Shown here: positions 21,435 through 32,265 of the stretch, piece by piece
Layout: each line of letters opens with the position of its first letter
How positions within the stretch are numbered: the stretch's first letter is position 1
NCBI GenBank assembly: GCA_037951105.1
Contig: JBAMJV010003945.1
Span: 22,501-86,500, forward strand
From: Echinarachnius parma
Lineage: Eukaryota; Echinodermata; Echinoidea; Clypeasteroida; Echinarachniidae
Length of the DNA stretch: 64,000 nucleotides
Direction of reading: 5' to 3'
Translations under genes and position numbers: made by a program
Notes under the pieces: model-generated
What the model was told of the DNA's origin: nothing
Seen by the model: the letters and a program-made list of their open reading frames with translations, nothing else
Database searches by the model: none

Positions 21435-21491
21435 ATGGACGGAGAAAAACCACAAGAAATGGAGAGGATGGTGGATAAATTGGAGGCTATG
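21435..21491 (+). CDS. SKA2: SKA2 coding exon 1
   Basis: ATG in the context CACAATGG begins 19 codons ending MVDKLEAM. Donor GTGAGA, phase 0. The family alignment (VDKLE) confirms the start region. Confidence 0.88.
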
Positions 21492-24400
21492 GTGAGAAAC
21501 TCAACTAATATAAAATATAATAATTGTTTTATTTAAAAAATAGGCATTATTTCCGATTTACCCCGCTATGATATACCGATGTAATAATAGCTATACTTCC
21601 ATATAATGATCATGTGTGCTTTTAGTTGCGCTGATCCTATCAATGCTAGTTAGCTACTTGTTTTAGAGACTAAAGAGATCAGCAAAAAGACTTGTTTCCG
21701 CCTGCGTCGGATCTTTATTAGAAACACGCCATCCTTTCAAACAATATAGTTGTAGTAGTGTAAAATTTAACGTCAGTTTGGCAATAAGAAGCCAAGTGTT
21801 GAGATATTACCACGGCGTTATAGATGATTGACTATAATTTTTTACTATGGACTTGAATGAAGTTGAAGTCTACTCAGTCATTTGATTTTGACCACTATTC
21901 TTGAAATGATGAATCATTGAATAGATCGATCACGACACAAGTAAAATATTTTAACATTATATTTATAACAATTAAGTCTAAACTGAAACTTGAATTTAAA
22001 ATCCATCCCATAATTTCAAGGTTACATCTTTTTAAAATGTTGCACTTATATTTTAAATATTTAGATTTTACTTTAATTTTAGTATTTTAGTCAATTTAGT
22101 CAAGACAGTGATCAGTGGCAGTATAGCAAGGGGTTGCAATACCGAACGGGTTGTATTACCGTACATGCAAATTCCAATAGGAAAAACGTTCAAATTTTGA
22201 AAGTTGAATTTGAAAGTCGGCATTAACGGAGGATAATAAATGGATGTTTAGCAAACATTTTCCACCATTTCCCGAAGAAAATAAGCGCGTGAGGCGTTAT
22301 ACGCGCGTTTTGCCGCGCACCAGTGGCAGCGTGCATGTCAATGACATTCCCATGCAAAACATTCACGTTTGGTGCGTCCGGTTAATACAACCCGGTTTGT
22401 GCGCTACAAAAAATTCTGCTTTCTTGAAAGGGTGCCGTAAAAGTTCAATTTGCGTAAGTTTGCCGCTTTTTTCTACGAAATAAGTTATCAATTCTTTATC
22501 TTGAGAATATAGATCACTTATTTGTGTTTTATTCATATCTCTGTTCTTCATGTTGATCGTTTTCATGGCGTAAAGAAATGGTATCCGGTAATAGGACCCG
22601 ATACCCGAATTTGAATATTTACATTTCTGTATTTAATCAGTTTTATGATTTTATTATTTTGTTATTTGGAAATAATAGTTTCGGGTTTAACTTAAACATA
22701 ATTTTAGTGACTAAAACTTGTGTCTTAATCTTATCTTCTAGCTTTTAAAATTTCTTTATAAAGAAAGCTGTTTTGTTCAAATACCAGCCCTGAATCAAGT
22801 ACTTAAAGAAGACGCTTTGCCTAGATTCAGACATTTGGTGGCCTGGATGGAAGAATCAACCCTTTTTCTTCAACAATCATAAATGTGAATTTTCTAAAAT
22901 TAAAAGAACGCTTCTAAAAGATTATCAATTGAAATTCTAATGTTTCATCTTTGGAAATTTTTTTTTCTGTACAGATATGATAAATATTAAGTTTCATGAG
23001 GGTAATTAAGAGGGTAATTGTTAAAGGTAAGTCTTTTCTATTCAATCTTTGGTCATGTTAAAGAAAATGCAGCATTTTATACTCGAAGCATGCCTGTGAA
23101 ATGCGGGTGCATGAGAAAAAGAACAGATGTTCTCTATGCAATGTGTATAGAGCATTTGTCTTTTTGTTTCAAATGTATGCACATGTCATGGGCACGCTTT
23201 GGTATAGAATACAAATATTATTTGGTTCTCTCCTTTCCTTATAATATATAGTTCCGCAAGGCCGAGTCCGATGTCGAGTACATGTCAAGGAAGCTAGAGA
23301 ATGAGTTCCAAGAAGGAGTACAAGACAAGGAACAGGTAAACTACAGTCAAACCTTTCTCAGTGGCCACCTGTCTATAGCAGCCTACTTGTCTAGACTATT
23401 GCAGCCAACCTGTCTCTTACAGCTAACCTGTCTATAGTGGCCACCAAAAGTGATCCCCTGTAGAGAAAACAAGTGTTTTGGAACCTCTCTATAGCGGTCA
23501 CCTGTAGATGTGCTCAGTCAATCTGCCTAGTATAGATAGTGGATACCAAAAGTGATCCCTTATAGATCAGAATAAAACAAGAATGGTCTGGTCACCTGTA
23601 TAGCAACCAACCTGCTTATAGTGGCCACCAAAAGTGATCCCCTGTAGAGAAAACGTAGTGGAACCTGGCTATAGAAGTCTCATATCTAGAGCAGCCAACC
23701 TGCCTATCAGCCACCAACAGTGATCCCTGTATTAAAGAAAACAATGTTTTTGAACCTGTCTACAGAGGTCACCTGTCTACAGTGGCCACACTTCTTGCTT
23801 CCCTTGGGTGGTGGTTTACACACGTATGTTTGACTGTAAACAGAACACTTGTTCATCTAATTCCCCCATCCCTCTCCCAACAACTGACCATGATTTCCTA
23901 AGTAGGATTTCGAGGAAGCGATTCAAGAGTTCATCCAGACAAAAGTATTCTATGGTATTTTCTGGGGGTATACGTAGTTGCATAAATCAAGTGTAAACAT
24001 TAGAAGTTTCCATCAATTCATGAATGACTGAGCACAAAAAAAACAACAAATGTAATTTCAGCATTTATCAAATTAATGTAATTTCTTTAATTTATTGTTA
24101 TAAATATTGAGAATTTAGACATTTAAAACAGCAATTATAACTTTTAAAATACTTAACCTTTTACCAGTGCGAGAAATTTTACCTTTTTTTCCCCTTCTGG
24201 CCCAGTCAGGCAAATAAAGATAAAGATTTTCCCATTTCTAAAGTGAGAAACCTGAATCTGGGAGCCCCTTACAACGAAGAACGTAATTACATTTCTGATA
24301 TTTGGCTGCCCATTCTGTGAATTTAATTGTGGCGTTAATATTATTTTGTTTGCCCGTAACCAAATTTTAGTGGCCACAGTGGCACAGGCCATTATAAAGT

Positions 24401-27400
24401 TTTAGCCCTGTGTAAACCAGGACATATTAAAGGGTACCACCACCCAAAAATAATATTCTTATTAAAGAAAGGTAACATCTTTAGTATTCCATTCCATCAA
24501 CAAGTTCACACAAATATGTTTCCAGAAAAAGAAAAAAAAATTGGAAGACGCATCACCATTCTAAAGCATGCGTTCATGCGGTCAATTGCGAAGACTAATG
24601 TGTGCAGAGCGAACGAATCGCCCGGGAATCTATTGTCTACAAACAAACGTACGTGTGAATAGCATTGGCGCACTCGCAAATGGTTGGCACGTATGGAACC
24701 AGGAAATAGTAGTGGTTCCGTAAGTGGTGTAAATTAATTGCTTTGTTTATGAATTACACAACCCTTTGCAAAATGTTGGGTATCTATTTGATATCACAAA
24801 ATGGTACCAAAACATATAATAATGTGTTGTTCTTTGCCTGGTGGTCTACTTTAAGTAATACTTTCAAGCCCAACATAAACAGAGATACTGTATCATTTAA
24901 TTATAAGTGATAATTTCAAGCCCAGCATAAACTAAGATAAAACAATGTTATTTTCGCCCTTGTCTTATAGGTCACATCCCCACTGGAGCTGAGTAGTCGT
25001 CTTGAGCAAGTGAAACACGACTACAAGGGCATCTTGGCTGAGGTTGATGGGGTTAAGAAAGCCCAGGAGGAGATGGTGGAAGGCATCAAGCAGCAGCTGC
25101 AGTCGGCGGCCATAGCCTTGGGGAGGCTCAACCAAGCATGCCCAGATGCACAGGTAAAGAATTGATCAATCCTCCTGATGATAGTCCAGGGGGTGTTTCA
25201 CAGAGATCCTAAGTTGATCTTAGCACTAAGATGGTCTTAAATATTATGGAAAGCCATTAGTGTCTTGAAACATTTTTGTAAAAGTTATGTTGAAATGCAT
25301 AAAATGTTGATTTAAATCATAAATATTTTCTAATTATCAAAGAGATTTTGATGAATTTTATGTGAAGATTATGAATCTCTTTGATAATTAGAAAATACAT
25401 ATGATTTGAACCAACATTTTATGCATTTCAACATAACTTTTATAAAAATGTTTCAAGACACTAATGGCTTTCTATATTTAAGACCATCTTAGTGCTAAGA
25501 TCAACTTAGGATCTTTGTGAAACACCCCCCCCCCAGCATTTATATTGCGCCATCAATCTAGAAATTTGATTTATTGTATATATTGTACACCTGATACAAT
25601 AAGTTAATTTTCATTGTCCCAAGGTCCACATAATAACGAGGTTCAACTTCATCATATTATATGGATACTTTGGTGCCTGTAGATAATGCTCATGGTCTGT
25701 AATTGCTTTGTGATTGTTTTTCTTTTTGTTTATGAATTTATTTAACAAATTTATCCCAAAACATTTTAACACAACCATTACAACAACAGTAATGCATAAA
25801 CAACATAATAAAAAAAAAATTATTCAGGCATCACACATATTAGTTGTATATTAGTCTTATTTAATATTAGTTACTGTTTAAGTTGCGCTTAAACATCAGT
25901 ATTAAGCGCTGTATGAATATTTTGTATTATTATTATTATTTTTTGTTGTTGTTGTGATTGTTGCTTTGACAGCTTCCAGATGTATCAGATCAAGAGGAGC
26001 TTGTCCGTTCCTTGCTGGGCATTTCTCTCCCATCACCAAGCGAAAGTCAGGCCTCTGCTGCTCCATCATCATCAACAACAATACATCAAACAGGAGAGCC
26101 GCAGGTACAAATCAGCTGATGTCACTTTAGGCAATGCTGGAAATTAACATGTTTTCCTTTTGGCACATTGGCCAAGAAGAAAAAAATCAATATTTTCTAA
26201 ATTGAGTGGCTCCGAAACATGCATCTGGTGGCCCCAAACAAAGAAAAACATTACAAATTCTGGTATATTTGGTTGCCCATCCGGAGCTAATTTTGAGTGG
26301 CCCTGGGCCAGCGGGGCCTGTGCTGATGTAGAGCATTGCTTTGAGGGCAATGCCAAGCAAAGGTTGGACAACATGTCATGGCGTTACCACAAAATAATCC
26401 CTGTGGCGTTTTGATCCATCAAATATTTATGTTCCCATAATATAAGTACTGAAATGCTTGCAGAATTCAAACAGCAAAGGAGTGAATTTTTGGTAACACT
26501 GTGACGCTTTGTTTTGAATCGCTATGTAGGGTATCTACATAAATGTTAACAATGACTTGATATTGTAGAGAGACAAAGACATTTTATGTAATGTGCAAAT
26601 TAGATATTGCTTTGCAAACTATTACGATGTGAGTATACACAGCTTAACTTAAATAGTTATGTTGTGCAAGTGTACAATAAATTCAAAATAATTTCTTGTC
26701 TTTAAATTTTAACAGAACAAAATATAGTGATACATATTAGTTTGATTTCTCTTCCATTCACCAGAATTCAAAAAGTAAACACAGCTCTTCGAGCCAGGAG
26801 GAAGAAGAGAATTTATCTCCAGTAGATACCACATTTGAAATAGGTGAGTATGTAATATTGTTGATACACGATTACCTTGTACTTTGTGTGTTTTACTCTT
26901 TGTTTGATGTATACATGAACAAGGCAATTAGCAATTTGCACTACAAAAGTATTTATTTTTAAATATTATTATTATTACTATCATTATTAAATTATAATTG
27001 TTGTCATTAGTAGTAGTGTTAGCAGTAGTAGTCCATGTCCGAGCTGGTCAGAGGATGGTCAAAGCTGGATGATTTCCAAGCTGGAGGATGTCAACTCCCT
27101 ATTATATGTGATGCCCATTCGTCTCTTTTGATTAATTGATATTGATAAATTGATTGATACAGGACCGTCACCTTCCGAGTTGATAGCGTCGTCGGTGGAG
27201 ATGGTGGTGCTCATCACAGAGGAGGAATTCAAATGTATGTCTGAGCTGGTCAGAGGATGGTCAAAACTGGACTGCATCCAAGCCGCAGGATGTCGTCTCC
27301 CTGAATCAAAAGGAGTATTATTTGTGATGCCCACTTGTCACTTTTGATTAACTTATTTTTGTAAATTGTTTGATACAGGACCGTCACCTGCAGAGTTGAG

Positions 27401-29715
27401 AACCTCATCAGCCGAGATGGTGCCAATCACGGAGGAGGAGTTCAAGTCCGTGTCTGAGCTGGTCAGAGCACGAGCCAAGCTAGAAGATGTCAACAGGGTA
27501 AGTTGATTAAAGGGGTGCGTAGCGGTGTTATCCTATCGCTAAAACATAGTGGTCATGTGTCAGTCTAACTACGGCCCAACCTAGCTATAGTGACCACCTA
27601 AAAGAACAAGAATTATATCCACTATAAACAGGTTTCATCACATTATATTTCTCTGCTGGGGATCACTTTTGGTGGCCACCATAGGCAGTTTGGCTGCTAT
27701 AGACAGGTGACCGCTAAGACAGGTTTGACTGTATTCTGCTTAATTGTCTCGAGAGCCAACCTATGAATGACGCAATGGAATTCCTTAATATGTATTAATA
27801 AGTCCAATGAACTTGGACATTTTATGTTAAAGATTATATGATTATTTGTTACAGAAATACAGTGGAAACGAATAATGAAGGGCTCTTATTTAACAAAACT
27901 CTGGTTTGAACTATTACTATTCTTTTGTTAGCCCATGATGTCATTGTGGCAAGGTAAGTTGTAAGTTTGTCTATTTGTAAGTGTGTCCATTTAGAAAACA
28001 AAGGAAGTATTTGTTGTTGAAAATTAATTATTCATGAAAGGCTATTTGAATTAAGCCTCTTTCTTCTCTTCTATACACAGGTATACAGTAGACTGTTTGA
28101 CCACTTCCGAACGGAGAAGAACACGAGTGCGCTGAGTGTCCCGGAGATGAGCAAGATGGGGATGAAGATCACCGGGGCAACGGGGGAAGCCAAACTCAAG
28201 GTAATTTATATGCTGGGCTTGATTAAAGTGATCCATTAACTTTATAAGACTTTTTTTCTAAAAGTGATATTTGAGACTTCAATCATCATATACCAGTATT
28301 GTAAGATTATTTTGAATGATATGTGATATTTCAATAGAAAAAGAACATATTTTATCTCAAATTGTTTGTGCAAAGTATCCGTATTCAGACTCTTTGGAAT
28401 ACGATTAATTCAATCTTTAATATCTCCATAATTCGGGAGACATTTGAAATATCAAAACCCATTTCATTCTTCTGTTACCATAAGCTAAACAACAAGGTAC
28501 AAGTCTAGAGCTCCAAGTGATTTTGGTTGAATTTGACAAAGTTAATAGATTCTTTTAACAAACTTTCTCAGTTGTCCTGGATGAGTATAGCCTACCTTAC
28601 ACTACACAAAATGATTCCAATCAGACGAACAACTGCGTATCTGAACTAGAGCAAGACATGTGTTTTGAGAGCATGTAGTATAGTTCAGATCCTTACTTGT
28701 TTCTCGGATCGGATGGGATTGTGCATAATGGGGTAAGATAAATAGTCGTGGGAGGGCAAGCAACCAATTCCGCTTGCCCAAATGGGCAAATATTTTTTTG
28801 TTTTACATTTGGGGAATAATATCTAGAGTGTTATTGTTATACCGACAAGTTTTGGGTGAGGAGTTCTGTCCAAAGTATGAACAAGTATATGTTTACATCC
28901 CCATAGGCATTTTCATGTAGCACCATAATATGATGAACATCTTGTGTGACAATCATTGTAAAGTAAACCAACATGATTTACACGATCTCTCTCAAAGTAT
29001 ACATTTTTGATAGTCACAGTGAAACTTTACTCGGGTCTAACTTTATTTTACAAGAGTCTATTGTAGTTATTCAAGTGCTCATTACAGTTTAAAGGGACTT
29101 AGTAACATTGTCCAAATCCTCAAAATACAATTGGAATTCTAGCGGTTCCATCATACCTTGTTGTATTCGTATTAACAATAAAATCATGGGACAGGTTTCG
29201 GTTTTTCAAATTTCCCTTTCGTTAAAAAGATATTTACGTTTGAAGTTTTCAGATGTTAAATAATCCAACGGATCGCGAATACCGTGTACAAAGTGAGTGC
29301 AATGAGTTTGTGAATATCACTTTGCATTTTTGCTTATTACTCGGCCATATAACGTCCATTTGACTTGAAATTTTCACACAATACCCTGTGGACATATCAG
29401 ATAACAACAACATACATTGTACCAACCATTTATCACTTTTTGCACATATCAACAAAGTTACTAGATCCCTTTAAGCTTCAATTCTATAATATACAATGTA
29501 ACAGTTATGACTATTATTTTCTCATGAAACAAAAATATATATGTTCTGCTAGAGGATCAAAAGTTAGCAACTATTGAATCAGAAATTATAACTTATAAGG
29601 TGGAAAAGTAGCCCTAGAAAAATATAATTTAATTTTGTTCCCTATTTTTGCGCAGACGCTGAGGACGCTGAAGATTATCAACATCACTAGAACGGGAGCA
29701 GTCAAGCTGCTCTGA
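21435..29715 (+). CDS. SKA2: SKA2-type spindle and kinetochore-associated protein, complete 8-exon coding region
   Basis: Exons 21435-21491, 23252-23335, 24971-25153, 25973-26104, 26765-26843, 27379-27497, 28081-28200 and 29656-29715 join in phase to 277 codons plus stop. Residues about 12-42 (VDKLEAMFRKAESDVEYMSR) closely match human SKA2 VDKLELMFQKAESDLDYIQ. Exon 3 is a coiled coil like the SKA2 helical domain that forms the Ska complex core with SKA1 and SKA3. Human SKA2 ends near residue 121. Here a Ser-rich linker (about 125-178) is followed by about 100 residues starting GPSPAEL, with ITEEEF and VYSRLFDHF segments that recall the C-terminal microtubule-binding domain of SKA1 (ITxxEF, LYHRF). 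The Ska complex tracks microtubules at kinetochores. It is divergent from PRR11. Decayed copies of exon 6 lie just upstream of the real one. Confidence 0.9.
23252..23335 (+). CDS. SKA2: SKA2 coding exon 2
   Basis: 28 codons beginning FRKAESDVEYMSRKLENEF, the SKA2 signature helix. Acceptor ATATATAG, donor GTAAAC, phase 0. Confidence 0.92.
23342..23838. mobile_element. TACAGTCAAAC-ended element with internal tandem repeats
   Basis: Left TACAGTCAAACCT and right ATGTTTGACTGTA are inverted. The interior has three or four tandem units containing CACCAAAAGTGATCCCCTGT and CTATAGCGGTCACCTG. Lies in SKA2 intron 2. Confidence 0.7.
24427..24854 (+). mobile_element. TTAA-ended MITE (GGGTACCACCACCC family), copy 1
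   Basis: Begins TTAAAGGGTACCACCACCC and ends TGGTGGTCTACTTTAA, with TTAA at both borders. Nearly identical copies lie at 39170-39607, 40154-40607 and, inverted, 47880-48312. Non-coding. Confidence 0.85.
24971..25153 (+). CDS. SKA2: SKA2 coding exon 3 (coiled coil)
   Basis: 61 codons. SPLELSSRLEQVKHDYKG ... EMVEGIKQQLQSAA aligns with the human SKA2 LLKELSVIKSRYQTL ... TVKKTMNMIQKL region. Acceptor TCTTATAG, donor GTAAAG. Confidence 0.92.
25188..25534. mobile_element. Fully palindromic MITE (GGGGGTGTTTCAC family)
   Basis: Nearly the whole 347 bp is an inverted repeat: GGGGGTGTTTCACAGAGATC at the left, its inverse at the right, with about 150-bp arms. A related but diverged copy lies at 45781-46096. 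Lies in SKA2 intron 3. Confidence 0.88.
25535..25960. repeat. SINE-like fragments in SKA2 intron 3
   Basis: CAGCATTTATATTGCGCCAT just after the MITE, and TGCGCTTAAACATC ... AAGCGCTGTATGAATATT then ATT repeats at about 25882-25945, match the tail style of the SINE at 12188-12540. Confidence 0.5.
25973..26104 (+). CDS. SKA2: SKA2 coding exon 4
   Basis: 44 codons. Starts LPDVSDQEELVRSLLG, then a Ser/Thr-rich linker. Acceptor TTTGACAG, donor GTACAA, phase 0. Confidence 0.85.
26765..26843 (+). CDS. SKA2: SKA2 coding exon 5 (acidic linker)
   Basis: Encodes NSKSKHSSSSQEEEENLS and on to TTFEI. Acceptor CACCAG, donor GTGAGT, one base left over, which pairs with exon 6. Confidence 0.85.
27037..27162 (+). 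pseudogene. Decayed 3' half copy of SKA2 exon 6
   Basis: GTCCGAGCTGGTCAGAGGAT ... AAGCTGGAGGATGTCAACTC matches the 3' half of exon 6, but the donor AGGGTAAGT is replaced by TCCCTATTA. Confidence 0.8.
27163..27378 (+). pseudogene. Decayed full copy of SKA2 exon 6 plus intron (216-bp unit)
   Basis: Acceptor ATACAG is intact and the frame is open (GPSPSELIASSVEMVVLITE), but the true donor is destroyed. The only nearby donor-like site (AAAT|GTATGT at 27235) would give a 72-nt in-frame exon whose junction with exon 6 creates a TGA stop. Confidence 0.8.
27379..27497 (+). CDS. SKA2: SKA2 coding exon 6 (ITEEEF exon)
   Basis: Encodes GPSPAELRTSSAEMVPITEE then EFKSVSELVRARAKLEDVNR. Acceptor GATACAG, donor GTAAGT. 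It is the only one of three tandem copies with both splice sites. Confidence 0.87.
27561..27733. mobile_element. Degenerate member of the CAGTCAAACCTG family
   Basis: GTCAGTCTAACTACGGCCCA at the left and AGACAGGTTTGACTGTA at the right are imperfect inverted ends. GGTGGCCACC-type blocks lie inside. Lies in SKA2 intron 6. Confidence 0.55.
28081..28200 (+). CDS. SKA2: SKA2 coding exon 7
   Basis: 40 codons in phase 0: VYSRLFDHFRTEKNTSALSV ... GMKITGATGEAKLK. Acceptor TACACAG, donor GTAATT. It resembles the LYHRF region of the SKA1 C-terminal domain. Confidence 0.87.
29092..29473. mobile_element. TTAAAGGGACTTAG-family MITE in the last SKA2 intron
   Basis: TTAAAGGGACTTAGTAACAT at the left and GTTACTAGATCCCTTTAA at the right. 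The interior matches the left arm of the element at 977-1740. It lies shortly before exon 8. Confidence 0.75.
29656..29715 (+). CDS. SKA2: SKA2 coding exon 8 (C-terminus)
   Basis: TLRTLKIINITRTGAVKLL followed by TGA. Acceptor TTTGCGCAG. It parallels the LLNILRHCRRL ... GGLTR end of SKA1 in length and pattern. Confidence 0.85.
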   Translation, partial: TLRTLKIINITRTGAVKLL

Positions 29716-30290
29716 ATTGGTTAAAGACACTTTGAACAGATGCATTCAAATTGCCATGACTTCCCATGCATGTGGGGTTGTTTTGCATGCACCCGAGCAG
29801 ATTTAGAGACATAATGGTGAAAATCGTAGGGAGAGGGTAGTAGTCTAGGTTGTCAAGGTAGTTTTAAGCAGACTCAGACTCAGACTTGGACTCTGACCTA
29901 AGTACGAATGTGCAAACGAATGGGAAGATGTTATTTGTTGGTGGTCTCGGCCTTGGAAGTGGTGGACGCTACTACAGCACTGGAGATAGCAGCATATTCA
30001 GTTGCTGTGATTTGGCCCATTGCGCGTGGAAACAAGTTGTTTTAACAGAGACAATTTACTCTGATGCATCTGAAGGCGAAATATGTATTATGGAGCATCA
30101 TGAACATTAACTCTTAGCATGACGAAGGTACAAATAATATATGGAGAGTGTAGAATTATGTGGAGAAATGATGTCCGGTTGCAATGATAAGGCTTATTTT
30201 ACCACACAGCGGCGCTGCAGGGGAATTAATCACATGCAGGATATTTCTTTTACTTTACAAGGAAAGAGTTAAGAGACATTTTAGAGAAAC
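29716..30290 (+). other. SKA2 3' UTR / proximal 3' flank
   Basis: Follows the stop codon directly. It is unique, moderate-GC sequence without a recognised gene. Part is presumably 3' UTR. I could not identify a convincing AATAAA plus cleavage site. Confidence 0.4.
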
Positions 30291-30329
30291 TTTACTTTGC
30301 ATTCGAAGACAAATAATGAATATTGCAGC

Positions 30330-31160
30330 TTTTTAGAATGTATCGTCCAGTTGAACTTCTGTCAACGTTCATTGCATCTGGCAGTAGCAGACACAATTTG
30401 GTAAGATGATGGAGTTTTATGATCATTACATAAGTGGACTTTTTGTGGCAAGACTGATAAGAGATCCAACAAAATCTCTGCTGACGATTGGTCCGGATAT
30501 CATGATATCCTGAACCATTTATAATCATAGATGTATTGTCCAGTTGAAATTCTGCCATTGTTCATTGCATCTAACAGTAGGAGACACGTTTCACATAGAT
30601 GATGAAGTGTTTAATATGAAAATTGAATAAGTGGACTTTGTGTGGCAAGACTGAGTAGGGATCTAACATAATCTCTGCTGACGATTGCTCTGGATATATC
30701 ATGATATCATGAACCATTTAAAATGTATTGTCCAGTTGAAATTCTGCCATTGTTCATTGCATCTAACAGTAGGAGATACGTTTCACATAAATGATGAAGT
30801 GTTTAACTCCTAACGTGCCAAGCTCGCATTTTTGCGAGTTACAATACACACAAATGCCATAGAGCATTAAAATCCCTGGCACGTTAAGAGTTAATATGAA
30901 TATGGAATAAGTGGACTTTGTGTGGCAAGACTGAGTAGGGATCTAACATAATCTCTGCTGACGATGGCTCTGGATATCATGATATCCTGAACTGTATTTC
31001 AAATGTATTGTCCAGTTTAAATTCTGCCATTGTTCATTGTTTCTGGCAGGAAGTGACAAATTTGCTTAGATCATGGAGAGTTTAATAATTATAAACATTG
31101 AAGTGGGGATTTTGTGTGTGGCAAGACTGTTTATTTATAGGCCACCAACAAAATCTCTGC
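30330..31160 (+). repeat. Tandem ~190-bp repeats downstream of SKA2
   Basis: Four tandem units containing TGTATTGTCCAGTTGAAATT, TGGCAAGACTGAGTAGGG and GGATATCATGATATCCTGAA begin near 30337, 30531, 30722 and 31003. Unit 3 is longer because of a TTAA-ended MITE insertion at 30803-30894. No reading frame is conserved across units. Confidence 0.85.
30803..30894. mobile_element. 92-bp TTAA MITE with a verified empty site
   Basis: TTAACTCCTAACGTGCCAAG at the left and its imperfect inverse ending AGAGTTAA at the right. The neighbouring repeat unit reads AAGTGTTTAATATG at the same place (near 30607), so TTAA is the duplicated target. Confidence 0.9.
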
Positions 31161-31241
31161 AGACACTTGCTCTGTTACTTTTAGCAGGATATTATAAGCA
31201 TGATATAATACATCGACACCACTGCTCTCAACCCAAGAGTA

Positions 31242-31412
31242 TTAAAGGGATAGTTGAGTTTTGGTATACTTAGTCATTTGTATTTTGTATTCATTTCGAG
31301 CATGGTGGAGTTATAACTATTAGTTTGTAATGTAATGGTGCAGGTTTTGGTTACTAAAATTCAGTTTGACCAAAACTGTGCTCTCTTTACCAAAAATCAA
31401 CTATCCCTTTAA
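31242..31412. mobile_element. TTAA-ended MITE (GGGATAGTTGA family)
   Basis: TTAAAGGGATAGTTGAGTTT ... TCAACTATCCCTTTAA. TTAA at both borders with good inverted ends. Related element at 33448-34006. Confidence 0.82.
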
Positions 31413-32265
31413 ATATGTACTATGTCGGATGGAACAAAGCATGTGTGCAACGTCATAATAATGTAACAGCCCTTCTAAAATGTTTCCAAGGGAGTGGATA
31501 TCATACTCTATGTAAGTTATAAATATGTAGCCATAGAAAAGAGAGGTTAGAAGGTGTAACATGACTTAGTCATTTTGAAACTTGCCTGTAATATTGATTT
31601 TACTATCTGATGAGAGACAGAATATATTTGAGAAAATGTAAATTTTTTTGCAAGGAATTGCATAATTGATTTTAATATGCCATGCACAGTGTATTCCTTT
31701 GTAAGAATGCATGTAGTTTATCTTTAATAATGGTTCTTCTACATGTACTATAAACATATTTATATTATTTAGGATTTAAGGATTAATATCAACCTGCCAT
31801 TATCTGGAGCATAGATCAACAGACAAATAATAATGGACATGTCCTGGATATGATCGCTGGCAGCCGTGGTAAAAAAAAGACTTACAAAATGGAACCTATA
31901 CTGCTTTGTAGCCTCACTAGTTAGTAGTAAAGTGTTGGAGATCTATTTAATATCAAACAACTGTACCAAAACATATAAGCCTGTGTTGTTCTTTGCATGG
32001 TCCCCTTCTTTCAAATTATGACTACTGTATTTTTTTTTTTTACATTTTCATTTACTTGTTTACAATGTTAAATGGAACCACTTTATAATGAGCTCTGTTA
32101 TAACGAGTTAACTGATATAACGAGGTTATTTAACAGGTCTAGGTTTAATGTATCAAGCTATGATACAAGAAGATATCTGATATATGTATCATCATATATA
32201 AGGTCAATTTAATCTGCCCAGGGTGCTTGTTATAATGAGTTTCACTGTAATTACACTAATCCCAA
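31413..32265. other. Intergenic, no gene seen
   Basis: AT-rich. A partial, diverged copy of the GGGTACCACCACCC MITE interior is visible at about 31925-32010. Nothing else identified. Confidence 0.45.

Noticed and set aside
27937..27960. Possible 22-bp micro-exon in SKA2 between exons 6 and 7
   Set aside because: It has AG and GTAAGT borders, but 22 nt would shift the frame between two phase-0 exons that join perfectly without it.
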